From contig JAPYMA010001303.1 in assembly GCA_035041965.1 (NCBI GenBank), forward strand, positions 62,001-126,000: 64,000 bases of DNA, written 5' to 3'. The stretch comes from Anisakis pegreffii. Taxonomy: Eukaryota; Nematoda; Chromadorea; Rhabditida; Anisakidae. A program made the translations under genes and the position numbers. The notes beneath the pieces were generated by a model. The model made no database searches and was not told the DNA's origin. It saw only the letters and a program-made list of their open reading frames with translations. Position 1 is the first letter of the stretch. Every line of letters starts with the position of its first letter. Shown one piece after another: positions 26,701-41,700 of this stretch.

Positions 26701-29700
26701 GCAACGTGGTACTGCCCTGAAACACTGATGACGGCTGTTTATTTAAGAATATTGTTAGGATGTTGATTTTAATGAATGTGCTTATTTGGTGAGCGCTTTT
26801 GTTTAGTTTGATTTTTGTTACGTTTCATGAGTGTTTAAGCATCATTTTTCTTTTTCACACATCTTATATCCATCACTTTTTACGATGCTTTTGGTCATAA
26901 AAATAGATTAGATTCATTGTTTGGCACTTATTTTGCTATTTATCTCCTCATATATCTACATAGAAGATCAACATAGTGCACTCAGAATCTAAATTGTAGA
27001 AAAATCAAATCATGAAGACAATGATATTATGCTGTTGGTTGGTTTCATGCTCGGTTTTGATTGACTGCATTGAACTTATCGCCTGTCCGTAAATGATAAA
27101 TACAGCTAATGCAAAAAAATCTTTTTGAACGTGCAATTTTCATTCAAATTGACCGTTTCTCATTTTTTTTGCAAGCTTCTTTTCATAGCCAATAACAAGT
27201 GAACGTCGGAACAACGCTCAACTGAGTGTATAGTAATTTCTCGGAATTTATTTCTAATTCGAAAGAATCGCATTCATCTGCCATTGAGTGATTGACATGA
27301 TTAATCAAAATGTTTTTTCGACGGCCTTTCGCCGAGAAAAAGTTTCATCTTCACGTCTCGGACTAGATTATTGATGATGGATCGCGTTTCTTATAACATA
27401 GGTGGCAACCTCGATGATCGAACATATTTTTCGTTGTTTTTTTTTGCTGCGAGATATTTCTCTAGTCTCTTGCACCTTTTCGTATAAACAATTTCATCTA
27501 GTCGATCACCATTACGTTAACTTTGAATAACTATAGGAAATTCCATTGCTTGCACTGACTCATATTCATGTGGGCAGCAAAAATAAGAAAACAGATTTGG
27601 GGATGAGTTGGGTGACAATGAAATAAGTTCATTCACTCAGGGAAAGTTCGATGCTCTCAAGTTGTGTTTGCTTCATAGTTGTGTCGATCAGAGCACTTTA
27701 CAATGCCCATATGAAAATTGAGCAACGTTCTTAAGCGCACCTATAGGTGTAGTTTCTTCGGTAGCTATTTTTAACATGTATGGCGTGTATGTAAAGCGAG
27801 ATCTGCTGCTGCGAGATCTACGAATGAAGTTAGATGTTAAAAGCCCCATAGGACCTTTCTATTGCAAGCTTGACGCAAATTTATAAATAAAGAATGCGCA
27901 ACTGAGGCAAGCCAGAGTGTATGGAAGTGAAACAGTAAATTAGGCATAGATTTAAACGCCAGATAAAGATAATATCATAACGTAACAACCGAAACGAACA
28001 AATGTAACGTTCACTTTTGATTCTGCTGGACATTTCTTTTGCATTCCCAGTTGAAATTCTGCTTTCGTTCTTCTTTCAACAACACAGCAGCCAACAAGCA
28101 ACCAACACTACCGTAATACTTCTATCTCAATACACAACGCAAACGTTTCATTGAATCATCGGCCGGCCATCCATAAGCATCGTCAGTGCTCATTCATTGA
28201 TTTTGTTCCCTTATTCGCAATCTCTTCTTCGATCTGCTGCTCTTCTCTCCATGCACACACACACGTTCGTTCATTTCAGAACGAGTATATCATGTCTCTA
28301 TCACATGCATGATCTAATGCATGCATTTAGATTCGAGTGAGTACAAAAAGCTAATATTATTTAGCCATACATCTAAATTTATATGATGTGCGCCTTCCAG
28401 GGTTTACTTCAACAACCACAGCTTTATTCCATCGGTGAATTTGCATCTTATAACACTTTCGATAGCTGTTTCTCAATCAAGTCAAGCATTGTTCTGATAT
28501 CATGAATCGAATTGTTTTTTGTTATCAACAAGAGAATCGTTCATTCAGCAAAAATAATTTATCAAAGTTGCTCGCATAGCGTAGCATACTGGCTCTTTCA
28601 CGTTATCATTACCATCAGATCACATAGCAACGACACCGACACCATCATTGATGTAACCAACTGCAATGAATTTCTGACTTTCTACTGCCAAGGGACCAAT
28701 AATGATTTGTCAGTGAAAACTGTGAGCAGTGCGATGCAGAATGATCACCAAATCACACTAAATTATCTTATTAAGAAATCCGGAGTTTAATTCCGAATTG
28801 CACCCGTGGTTCTGTTGTAACATGTGATTATGAAAAAGGCTGATATTGAAACAATTGAGACTTTATTTTGAAGGAACTGGTTTGATGGATTGCAATCAAA
28901 TTGAATTGAACTTTTTCGGCTTATGATGCTGTAACATTGGAACAACTGAAACTGTTTGCTAAAACAATGCAATTTATCACATCGCAGGAGCTTTGAATAG
29001 TTTAGAGGCAGATCATGTTCGTGAATCAATAAGCAGTTAGGTGAGTGTTGATCAATGTGTGGTAAACGAACGAGCAAATCGGTTGAGATTGAAGTGTTTG
29101 GAGAGAATACAGCCAAGAGATATGCAATCTGATAGTGAGGTATTCGAAGGTTATCAGCCTAAGACAAAAGTCAGCTGCTGTCTGACATAGCTGTGTACAT
29201 CCCGAGCAAGCAGCAATTTCTCAACAATAGCAAAGAACTATATAAACATCATTAAACAGTGTTATCACTTCGTTATTTGTTTCCAATTCGTTCGAGAGTA
29301 TGAAAGAAACACACAACTGAAGCACACTGAACACAATCGCAATAAAATGAGGGATTTGTTTCTGCATCGAAATTATCAACAATTCATTTCTTTTGAGTGA
29401 AACTTAAGAATAATTCTACTGTCACCATTTCGAAAATAATTCTTCATTGAGTCTTAAAGTTTCAAAGTCCTCACTCTTCTTGTCTCGAGAATTTTTTGAA
29501 ACGTCGCAGATAATAATAAAATTATGAGTGGTTTTATCTACTAAACGAAAAATTTGCATCCACATCGAATCAACTTTTAAGTAGTAAATTGAGCTGAAAT
29601 TTTTAGAATTTTCGACTTTCTGGAAGCTACTAGCTTAAAGGAACACGTTTTCGTCCAATTATGTATAAAGTGTTTCCGTTTGGAGCGTAGAAATAAACCT

Positions 29701-32700
29701 GCTAAAATTAGGCTGACTAAATGGTAGTAGGTAGCAGTGTGTGTGTATGTGTAATTTCGTTGAATAACCATCGAAAATGAACAGACTACCTCCAAAACGT
29801 TGTCGGTTTGTATTGATCATGCGTGATTCATGGAAGAAATGAGTGAGTGAATATTGTTGTTGTCATGGCTGGTGGCGGTGTGATTCTCACAAACAAAACC
29901 TCAACAATTTCAATCCATACTACAATACTTCCTTTTTTTTGTTTGGAATTGCCATTGTTGTAGAACGATCATCGTTAATGATTTGATACACAGAGCATCG
30001 TTGTAGACGTTTCAAAGGCGAAAAGATTTCGAAGAACTCAGATTGCATTGATTTTTTTCGTTGTCCATTCCTTGCAAAAATGTATCCACGCTCGGAATGG
30101 GATGGAGTGTCTTAACCAATTTCTAAAGAACATGTATAAGTCTTCAGTTGAATTGTGCATAGGACCAAATATTCAACAGATGGTTTTTTTTTTGGTAGAG
30201 TTGATCAAAAACCCATTTGATATTCTTGTTGATAATCTGAACGCCGCTTCACAACAACAAAATAAATCAATTCGAATGAGTTTCTTGCTTCTGAAGGTTT
30301 CATTCGAATGTTTCATAAATCAATAAACACGAAGGCATAAATAAATACTCATGCACAATGGCACATAAATATCTTGTCAAAGAATAAATGTGATAATAAA
30401 TATCATTTGATGATCTGATGGCTGCCTGCCTTCCCGAACGAATTTATTTATGTCATTGCTTGAGTCAACATCCATCTCAAAAGATGATTTATGCCAAGAA
30501 TAATGATTGACTTGAGTGTTGCAAGCAGTTTGCAGGTGTCACATTATGACAGTCTTAAAATTGCATCAAAAGGACGATAAATGAATGTGTCTAGTTCAAT
30601 CACTCGATCGTTTCATTCAATTGATCGTATTAAACTTCAACTTAAGCGTCCGTCTATCACTTCTTTCTTTCACAGCGATTAAGTCGTCGTCGTCGTCGTC
30701 TACAACTCTTATCAACCATTTGCACATTTCCCTTCATGTTCCACATTAACACTTGCAATCAAACAAACTGGATGGAAACATTTCCGAAAAAGAACCTTCC
30801 TAGAACTGAGATTATACGAACGTGGTGAGAATGTTTTCGGCACTGAACTTTTTTATGCCACACAGAATTGATTTGACTCGGTGGTAGGTCTTGTTTCTTC
30901 AACTTGCAACCTTTTAGTTCTCTCAATTTCTTGTCATCAATCTTTATTTGCGAATATTTATCAATGGAAATCAGCAAGCGTTCCTCGTCATTCTTAACCG
31001 ACAGCAAAAAGATAAGAGGCGTTTGCTCATCAAAAATGATCGAATTGTTTTAGATGACATTTTCAGAATTACTTCATCAAAGTGGAAATTTTTGATTGGT
31101 AGTGTGCGTTGATATTTCGACGAATTTTTTTGCGTGTCTCATGATAAATCAAATGTGATTAATCACGTTGTGTCCTCATTTCTCTTAGAAACTACTCTTT
31201 GATCATCAACAATCACTGAACCTACTGATCTCGACGAGAACAGAAGAATGTCTAGTGAAAAAGTGTTTGTCTGAAAGAAATTAACCGATTAGTGCTGCTC
31301 CGAAGATGGATGGAAGGGGCATGCAAAATGAAAAAAACCTAAAAATGGCACAGCGAATTGTTTCTCTGATCTTGTTCTGTGGTTGTGTTGCGGTTCCGGT
31401 TTTGAGGGTTTCTTTCGCGGAAGTTTAAAGACTTTCAGTGAAACTGTCTGTGCATTCTTTCGTAATTTACAGTGCTAATTGCACAGTAATAATCGTTAAT
31501 TTGCGTTCATTTTACTTACGAACTCATCAAAAAACAATCTTTAACGTTTAAAATTTGAGCAAAAAGTTTCTTGGTATCATCGAGACGAAGCGATTTCAAG
31601 AAAAGGAAATGGTTTCTGCAAGGCGACACTTTTTTCACGAATGCTCCGTATTAGTCAAGTATGCGTATCATTAGGTGACCGACTAAACGTAATCCTTTAA
31701 AACTCTTCCGTCGACTCACTCAACTAACATTCCGCAAAGAACATTTCTGTTTCAAAAGCAAAAAATTCACTGGGGCAGCACCAGCAACGAACGACGTCAA
31801 CTATGGTTTGCTAGGCAGAGTTTAGTGCGTGTGTTGAATGAATGAATACGGTAATTGAAGAAAACAGCGCGCATGGCAAAGCGCACAATGGATGAAGACG
31901 AGGGAGCAAAGCTGAAAATGAGCAGCGCATTCAACTAACTCAGTACTTCATTTCCGATGAAAAACATACGTGGCCTGTCGGTCGGCTCTATGACACGTTT
32001 TGAGATTATTGCTGAGGAGTATATATTCATTCACATGTACATCACATACTATGCAATAATCGTTTTATACTGTTGTTAGGTAGAGTCTTCACAGTAAGGA
32101 GTCAACTCATTTTCAAATGATCACAGCAGCAGAAGAGCACAAAAGGAGACGACGGAAGATAAAATATTTCGAAAGAATTTGGCACTCTATTAACTGAAAA
32201 GATGTTAACTGAAAAGAATCTGAAGGGGACGATGATGCACGATGTTCTTTACTGACTGCGTTAAGCGTTTTAGTTTGTTTAGTTGCCCGCTTTCGCTCAA
32301 CTCAGCGATTTCAAATGAATTCGAAGCGAATTTTCTCATTTCTTTAGTTTTGCTTGAAATTAATTCCTGAGAGGAATTGTTTCGAAACTTGTTTCGAAAT
32401 ACCTTCTTTTTACTCTTTCTGTTCAACGAACCGAATGATCCAGTGTAAAACAAAGTATGCACAACCGGTCTGCGAATTCGTTGATCTAAAGAGACCAAGA
32501 ACTTTTTCTTAAGAACTTTTTTCATCAAATTTTTTGGACGGATGTCTTGCGAACAGGGACCTAATTTTCTGCGTGCGAATAGAAACAACTACCTACATGA
32601 TAAGAAACAAATTTATTCTGATTAACTCGAACAATAGTCCAAAAATGGCAATAGGGATGAATGTATTCAGTTTAGGCCCACATGTTTTAAAATTTCCACT

Positions 32701-35700
32701 GAAAGAAAAAAACTGTTCAATTGTTTCTTCAGCCTATAAAATGTTATATAAATGATCCACAAAGTTTGAGTGAGAATCAAAAGTTTTGAAAAGTTAGGAA
32801 ATTTTTCAAATGAAATTCGACTGGTGATTGGATGTGATGTGCCAAGAAAAGCCGGAATTTTGACAGCAATCTAAATTTAGTGATTAGAAGAACGACATTG
32901 CCGACTAACAGGCTCGCTTTCAACAATGTGCTCATGAAATTACTCATGCACTCACAATAACAGCAACACAACAACAACAAGAGCAATCATCATCAATCAC
33001 TTTAAGGAAACAATCTGTCTTTACGCCGGAGACGATTTTGGCTAATTGAAGGCGCCACATTAAGAAATGAGGCGAACGCCAATTGCATCTCGGAATCGGT
33101 GCACACATACTACTGCAGCTTGATGCTTGACCAAACGAGATTTGCTCCAAATCATTGGCTGCAAACGATACTCAACTGAGTCTGCACACTTATCCGCACT
33201 GTTCCATTCTTTTTGATGAATCGAGGGATCGTTTAAGCGTGTTAAACATAATCCATTGAGATTAGGTTCATTAGAGTTATGAGTGGTTTTATTACGGATG
33301 ATCAAAATGAACAGGATAATCGAAGAGAAAAGGTAATGTTCTGGATGCTAGATATTCATTGCACACCATCCACTAAAAAACTTATCGATAACACCTAGGT
33401 TATAATCACATGGCCTCAAGTGTCTCAAATGATAAAAATGTTTTTGCTCGAAATGTCTAAGTAATTTGATCACCTGATCAAATGGCAAAAGAAAGTGTAA
33501 TGTAGCAGAGAAAATCCGTGTCAATAGCGCTATGAATTCAAAGGATATGGTAGATAGAAGTGACAGAATCAGCTGTTTGAAGAACGTCCATGCATGTGTC
33601 ATTTTATGACCACTTAATAAGTTCTCAGCAACGTTTAATACGGAATGCAATGATTAATTACCGTTGAAACGATACGAACAAATACCGCACAACGATAAAC
33701 TCATCACTCATGCAACATTTGCAAGTGACACTTCGCAATGCCTCTGCCTCGTAATGAAATTATATCCAGCTTCAATAACTTCTCATCCACTTCCTATATA
33801 TTCATCGAATCAACTCATTGTGTTTCATTTGTCTTTTAGGATTGTCACAGTGCTTGTCACTTAGCTATCGTTTTGTTTTACACTGGTGCTGAACTTGTGC
33901 AGGCGAAAATGCCTAACTTCAGGTCATGTTTATGGGGTGATGGGTAGAATTTCAAGTTGACCATTATGAGAACATGTTTCGCCTGCAGCCTCCTTCCACT
34001 CTTTCTGTTCTTTCTTCATTTTATAGCAAAATAAATTTGCTAATGAACTGTGAGCATTTCTGCCGACAAACATTAATGACCAGAGCAGTGGCCATGTCAT
34101 CGGCACTGTTGAATGGTGATCAATTTTATTCGATGATAATTTTTCAAGCGAATGTTAAGTGTTTGAGAGGCAAGTGATGAATAGCTGCAGCGTTTCTCAA
34201 GTTGCTCGTCATCGATCGTCTTTTGAAGTATATTCTATAACGAACGTTCATGTGTCATATGAAATGATAATGACGATGACATAATCTCATCAAACTAATT
34301 TATGGATGGCATTATTCTTTGGAAAGTATTTGATGTGAAGTTCAGAACATAAAATAGGATTTTGTGTTTTGCGAACGTGTTGATGACATGTGTTTTGCTT
34401 CAGTAACTTCATATTTGACTGCAACAATCGTTGTATTAAACGTACAATCGTATCTATTCATTCAGCCGAAAATATGATTCCGAAGCTCACATTACGTACC
34501 ACACTTTACATCTGCACCAAATCAATCAACCCCACCACCACGTTGCCACTCTTTGAACTCTAATCATTCATATTCATGTGACTGATTCGTCCAGAATCTG
34601 CAAAATTACCATCGTATTTCAGGGTTTCCATCCATCGGTCCACGATCTCAGCGGAGCAGCGTCTTCATCGGCGCAGCAACAGCACTCTTCTTCTACACCT
34701 GATAATCATCACCCTTTAGTATTGGGCGGGGCGCCTCCTCTGACGGCTGGGGGCACCCAAGCGTCCATCCCGCTGACAGCCGTCAGTAGCCCTTCTGGAA
34801 GGTGAGTGAGTTTCTTTTGGCGTATAAGCTGAGGCTTTAGAGCCATCCTTCCAGAAACGAACAGTTTTGAGAAAAAGAAACAATATCAGCAAGTCATATT
34901 ATCCACATTGAGAGCGAAAGCAGATCACAACTAATCAGCAGATCACAAACATTCACAACGACCAACGAATTAAAGCCGGTCTTCGATATCAGCTCAAAGC
35001 TAAGCTTATGCATATTTCAGTTCCTCTGCGGGCGGCCAACGGCTCGATTCTACGCCACATTCAGTGGAAACTCCTAATCAGTTGCTCAATACACAACAAA
35101 CTAGTGTTGACAATATTTCGGATGCAGGTCACTATTTCACTTCATTTCCCAGTCACGTATTCCTGACCCGTTGATTGTCTCTTACCCGAATGTCTGCCTC
35201 AAAATTTATATCCAGCTAAAACGGAAACGTTCACTGGCACTGAAGTGATTCTGTGTCATTGGGAACTTGACAAACTCCTTAAAGTATATTTCTATCTTAT
35301 GCATTCAGTTACTTTTCTCAAAAACTTCCAAAAATACTCCTATTGTCAGTTCCTGAACTCAGCATCGTAATGCAACTTTATTTTGAGTTTGGTTATTGCT
35401 GTCATTGTTGTTTTCAGTAGAATTATTCCTTGAAATCTTTATTTTCAATTCCCCTGTGTTCTTCTATCCACCAAACACTGTTTGTACGTATCTACTCTTT
35501 ATCAGTTCACAATCAACCCTCTAATACCAAAAACACTTTTCATTGATACTTGCAATGACAGCAGATCATGCCTCCGATAAGAACACAATGCACGCATAAA
35601 AAATAGATGGCATGAACATAACCGATTACATAGTAATCAGAACGCTCCTCTTTGAAAGATTTGGATTAATTAGTCCCTGGAGAGTGGTCGTTGAAGAACG

Positions 35701-38700
35701 AGGCACAAATGAAGAGCAACAAAAAGTATGCAAATGAAGAAATGGGAAAAACCGAGAAATTTATTTCTTTTGATGATCTCAGAACTCAACCGAAACGAAT
35801 ACAACCGTTCTTCCATTGGAGATGCAAAGATGCTAAATTTCCAAGAATAATTTTTGATGTCAGTTTCAGAGCAATTTTGTTCTGCTATCGGTAGCTATTC
35901 GAGGGATGAAAATGCTTAGACTCAAGACTTGAGTGTTAAAAAATCAAGATGATCAATTTGAGTAAAAGAACTAGATAGAAGAACTTATAGAAAAGGATAA
36001 CAGATAACTTTTGATTTTCTGCACAGTTCAGAGTTTCTACACATTTGCTTCCGCTTCGGGATGAGATGCAAAACATTGCAATCAAGCACAAAGTGTTAAT
36101 GCGATACGATCATAGGAACAAAGCGTTTATTTATCCATTGGTGGGTGCACTCAACATATAACTCATCGGAAATGCAAACCCAGACGCTGCAGCAGCCACA
36201 GAATGACAGTCATAGACATTATTGGCTTACTGGTAGCTTTCACGTATCCGAATAGCCTCAGGATAGCTTCACGACGATGAATATGATAACATCTCAGTAG
36301 GTATTAATGCATCTTTCTTCAATTCCCTTCATGTTATCGCTGTTTAAATGAATGAATGCAATTATTCAACGAGTGCACATTTATCCGCAAACACTTACGC
36401 AAAATACGTCTGAAGAGACAGAGAGTAGGGACGAATATCGAACATATCACCTTTCCTAGCATGCACATTCCAGAAAGCAGTTCTTATGAAAATGACACCT
36501 CTTACTCACTGCTGCATACCCTTTCTTCTACTACACGCCGTCAACTGTCACCCTCCATGATCGATCGACATGCGTTATAACTTCTATCCTTTGTCTATTA
36601 ATCCCATCTTGCTCTAATGAATGTGGTACGTCGTCTGTATGCTTGTGGCTACGCTTGTCGTCCTTGTTGACATGATACGTCTTGAATGAATAAATGAAGC
36701 AAACACGCATGAGACATGCATTCGTGTCGTCGTTGTCACTCATTCGATCTATCAACTTTTCAATACTTATCAATGGCATTTGATTGCTAGCCATAAGCAA
36801 CGCAAAAAAAAAGAGGCTGCATAAGAACAGAGTATGCGTGTGTGGTTAACGACTTGCAAAAAATGGTATGTACCAAGAATAAGCTGATCCTATTGGACTG
36901 CTAAAAGATGCATCACATCTTACATAACACCCGAGGGAACATCGAACTTGTTATACATTATGGGAAGTGCTTTTTTGGAGCATCGGGAGATGAATGATCA
37001 AAAGAAAGAAAGGGATGGTCTAATGCTGTTTGATTGAAACAACCGATAGATAATCTAATGCTGTTTGGCAAAAATCTGAAATCGAGTGGTTTTCTACAGT
37101 CTGAGGAAACTTATAAATCCACTCAATTAGCACAATAGTGCATAAATTCCAAATGAGGTTGTCAAATTTAGTATTTTGAAAAATCAAAATTGAAAATTTG
37201 ATAAATCAGTATTTATTCCTGTAAACTGCACGATAAAAGTCCTGGTTAATTGCTTGCTACAGCACCTGTATGAGAAGAGTTTTTTGTTGCGTTCAGCACC
37301 AGTGTCTGACGTTTTTTTCATTTCGTTTTCATTTATATGCATGCTTGTCTTGGTGTGGAATTGCTAATTCATGAAGTGCCTGTTGCTTCGATGCTATAAT
37401 GGGATTCACGCATTGAATGCGGTATTTCAATCAGATTCTGTATCATTAGAGAGATCATAAATAGAAAATAAATTAGGTATTAGATAGAGCTTCAAAGGGA
37501 ATATATTATCGCATTACAAGGGATATCACGTTTACGCCACATTAACTTTCAATTAAACGAGACGATTTCACCAATAATAAGCTTTCAATTTCATTTGGTG
37601 CCGCTTGTACATGTTACATCTGCATCAACAGATTTGCTACCAAAATCAAGCAGATACCTCAAACGATAATATTCAGAAGCTTCTTTTCGCATTTAGTGAT
37701 CCACAGAGAGATCGTTTCGATGAATTTCTTAGATTCAAATTTGACTGGCTGAGATGCTCCGGACATTCAAAATAGGTAGCGGATGGAGTGGTATAATTAA
37801 GCTTATTAGACCAAATTCATGCATGCCAAACGTTTTGGTACTGGTCTTTCAGTCAGCCGTCTTCAGTACGCGAGTGAGGTTTTGTGCGCAAGGGCAGCAG
37901 CTTGAATGTATTGCAGGTTGTGATCCTTATGATCCAGATCAAGAGTTTTATCAGCAGCCATCATCAACCATATCCACGCACGGTCACGGACACCCTTTAG
38001 ATCCGTCTCATTCATCCTCACAACAACAAATGCCTTCTTCCTCCTCTTCTGCCTCGTCCTCGTCCACTTCAGATGACCCACAGCATCAGCATCTAGGTTG
38101 TGCTGCTGCTGTTCAAGGTGTACCGGTCAAGAAGCGTGGGATATTCCCGAAACCCGCCACTAATATTATGCGTGCATGGCTTTTTCATCATTTAACGGTA
38201 AGCACTTGCATATCTATGTAAAAACGAAATTCTCTAAACGTTTTGAGGTTATCCTGAAGATAACTTCGTTCCACGGCAATACACACACACAACACACATG
38301 GCACTCGCTTCGCGCTTACTCTCGAACGTTTATTTATGAGCACTTGAACGTGTCAATTCAGTCGTTATTTTGTATGGCCGTATCAACTCTTATCGCTTTT
38401 GTAATTTGTTGTTGTTGTTATTTGGCCATTTCACTTAATATTCTCATTTTTGTATTCTATTCAATGCATGACTGCTGCGGCAATATTATTCAGTAACCAC
38501 AACATTCTGGATGTGTTTCAAATAATGTATGTTTTGCGTTCAGTGTTATTGTATGTATGTTGCTAATTATGCTTTCGTTTTGGTGTTATGATCTGCGCTC
38601 GGATCAGATGATTTACTCAATGAAGTTGGATAAAGTTGGCAATGATCTGATGATGAAAATTTGAATCAACAAACAAAAAATGTGGATTTATTTAAAATCG

Positions 38701-41700
38701 GGACCGAGAATCAGGAAAATACTCTTAAGTTTCTCTGTTTTTTGGATATTATTTGAGAAAGATCATGACATCAATATCACCGAGCGTTGGCCGTTATAAT
38801 TCTTTGTTTTCGTTTTTTGTTTGATGTAAACTGCGTGGTCCAGTTAAATGAAGTACCGCCGTCAACAATGAGCAGATTCAATTGTTCCATTCACGAAATG
38901 TCTTCATTCTTCTTGAAGTCTTCATATTTCATAGTCTCGTCTCTATTTCTGAAAAACTCCATAAATCATTGCGTAGGAATTCGTTACGATGCTTTGATCA
39001 GCCGTAAAATATCATTGGCGAATTCCAACAAAGCGGCCATAATCCGTGGATTTGTGCTTGTTTTCGGACTACTGGCAAAACGAAGGGGCTGTGTGAGCTT
39101 CAGGTGATGAATCGTTGTCAATGTGTGGCTCGTTGAACGAAGATGGTGGTAGGGAGTCTGTGCTGAGTGATAGTCAAGCCGGAGTGAACGGCAACAAACG
39201 AAAAGTACCCAAAGTCTTCTCTAAAGAGGCCATCACTAAGTTCAGGGCTTGGCTCTTCCAGAATCTTACGGTATGTGCAATTTCTCAACATTTCAAGCGT
39301 CACAGTTGCTTTTCCCGTTGTTTTATTCTGAATTTATTCACAAATGTTTCACCTGTTGTACCTGTTCATCTATGCGCATCAATAGCTGTATTTAAAGATT
39401 CTTCCTGTATTTGTGTTCGTTTCACGTCTGCTCCACCAACCGTTCGCAATTACTCTACTGAAGATATTTGATCTAATGTGATATCAGAACTTATTCAAGA
39501 ACTAGCCATTATATTGCAAAGGTTCTGTTAATTGGTTTGCAAAAAAATATTTGCGCGTGAAACGTTATTAGTCCATTGTAAGGACTTATTGTAAGTCGAA
39601 AATAGCATTATCTCGTGCTTTGAACTGAACGAAAATGTTCAGAGCGTCAATAATTCAACGAACAAATTCACAATCTCATGTCCTTCACTAATCGAACAGA
39701 ATACGGTAGCGTTGCTGGGTTGAGTGATGTGAGAAATTGATATGTTATCGTAAGTCAAACAATAGACTGTGAATGCGAAAGCCCATAAAATTAATTTAAT
39801 TGCCATTTAAGTACCTTTCCGCATGAGAACATTGGAGTAACGTTCATCTGCATTGATATTTTTATTAGTGTTATTACTACTCTCAGCACACACATAATGA
39901 TCATATCTCTAGTAGTAAATTCAATCAACAATGTCACATATTTTGCAAACTTAAATCATCACTTAAAAAAGTATTTTCGCATCCTCCTTGTCATAGTTTT
40001 TATTACGACATTATGATTATTAGTGTTATTCCAAGCGTTAGTTTAAGGTAGTCATGTACTTCGGGATATTCCATCACTGGTTTTGAACTATTCATCATAT
40101 TAGGAGATTATAAATGCATGTGTTTTATAAGAGTTACTAGGATTTGGTAAAAGTACGTAGGTGATGTGCAGAATGATAGCTGAACGTAAGGATCATCAGC
40201 ACACAATATGATTTGTAGATTCATGAACAATAAGCATGAGCAATGAGCATTAGTGCGGCCGGCGGTCGTATCGCTGCTCAGTGTCGCATGAATTATTCAA
40301 GCAATCGGGCATATGGGCATCGACATTTGGGCATATCCTCTTCCTATATTCATCCATTTGCATGCTTCAATGAGCATAACCGACTCAAGTCTCATCCAAT
40401 GCATTTCAAACGCCTCGGGGAAATGATCGATGAGCGCACCGACCTTGTCACAAAAGCGGCGTTCTCTGCTACTCATAAGAACCTTATGCCATTCCTTCTC
40501 CGTTTCCAGGTTGCAGCATACACGGTTCATGATACAACACTGTGCTATTGTTATTATTATTCATAAAATGACATTTGGGGACATGCAACGTTATACCATT
40601 CAGCCGTTATTTTATTCAAATAAAAATAACCGAAAGGAAAAGTACAGATAGATAAAGATGACCAATGCAGAACGAGGTTTCACATGGGGTTTCTTAGAGT
40701 TTCAAAACTATGATCCAAAATAAAGAAATTCAATTTCGAATCCAAAAAAGCTCATCCTGATCGATCTTGATATGAGATACGCTTTGAATAACTGTTATTG
40801 CTGGACGAGGGGACTGCGACGTCGGTGGCGCAATGATCATAATTCATATTACGCAATAGAAATCACATAAAAGCGATTACTCGCGAATGACCCAATGATT
40901 CAGTGATGTAATCGTCGTTAAGAATGGATAAACAGTCTATTAGATGATTGAATATCATAATATTATAATGGGATTTGGAATGTATACAATTGCATCAGAG
41001 ATACACGAACGAGCGAATTTAACTCGATTTTTGACTGTTGTTTTAGAGGGAAACTTTTCGATTTTCACGTTCACTGGAACAACTTCCCATAGTTTCATCG
41101 CTGCCTTCAGAATTCAAGCAATTAAACTGCAAACTGATAGCTTTAAAGCCACTAGATTGACTTCATCTAAGAAATGAAGACGGATGATATTATTATATTT
41201 CCAAAACGGAATCCTCATCAGATGCTACTGTACTTTTTGTATGATAGATTATCCAAGAACACACATCGTCGTCGTCTCGTAGCGTTACACTCCAAAAATG
41301 ATTGATCTACTGATCTCAAATAACCTTTCATGAATGCATTGTTCTACATCAAATTCACGGCGTGATATAACCAACTATTAACCAAATAACGAACAATGCC
41401 TTTGTATAACATTTGAATTTGTTCACGTGTTAATATCGGACTTGATTAATGACTACTGACTTGTTTCGGATGAAAGTACAGTTTGGCTTTGACTCAAACA
41501 GCGAATGCATTCCATTCAAACATACAACAACTTTGCTCCCTGACTTTCTCAAAGTTCTGACTGAAAACAACGAATAATGTCGATTTTATCATCGTTCATG
41601 AATTCAAATTCATTCATACTAGCAGGGATTTGCTTTATTTTGATCTTCGAAATGAAATGATCGATTTAGTTTGATATCTGATAAATGTATGCTTTGATAA

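Noticed and set aside
38787..39107. 106-codon hydrophobic frame just upstream of exon 10B
   Set aside because: It ends at the exon boundary in the wrong frame and reads as intron sequence between the two alternative exons.
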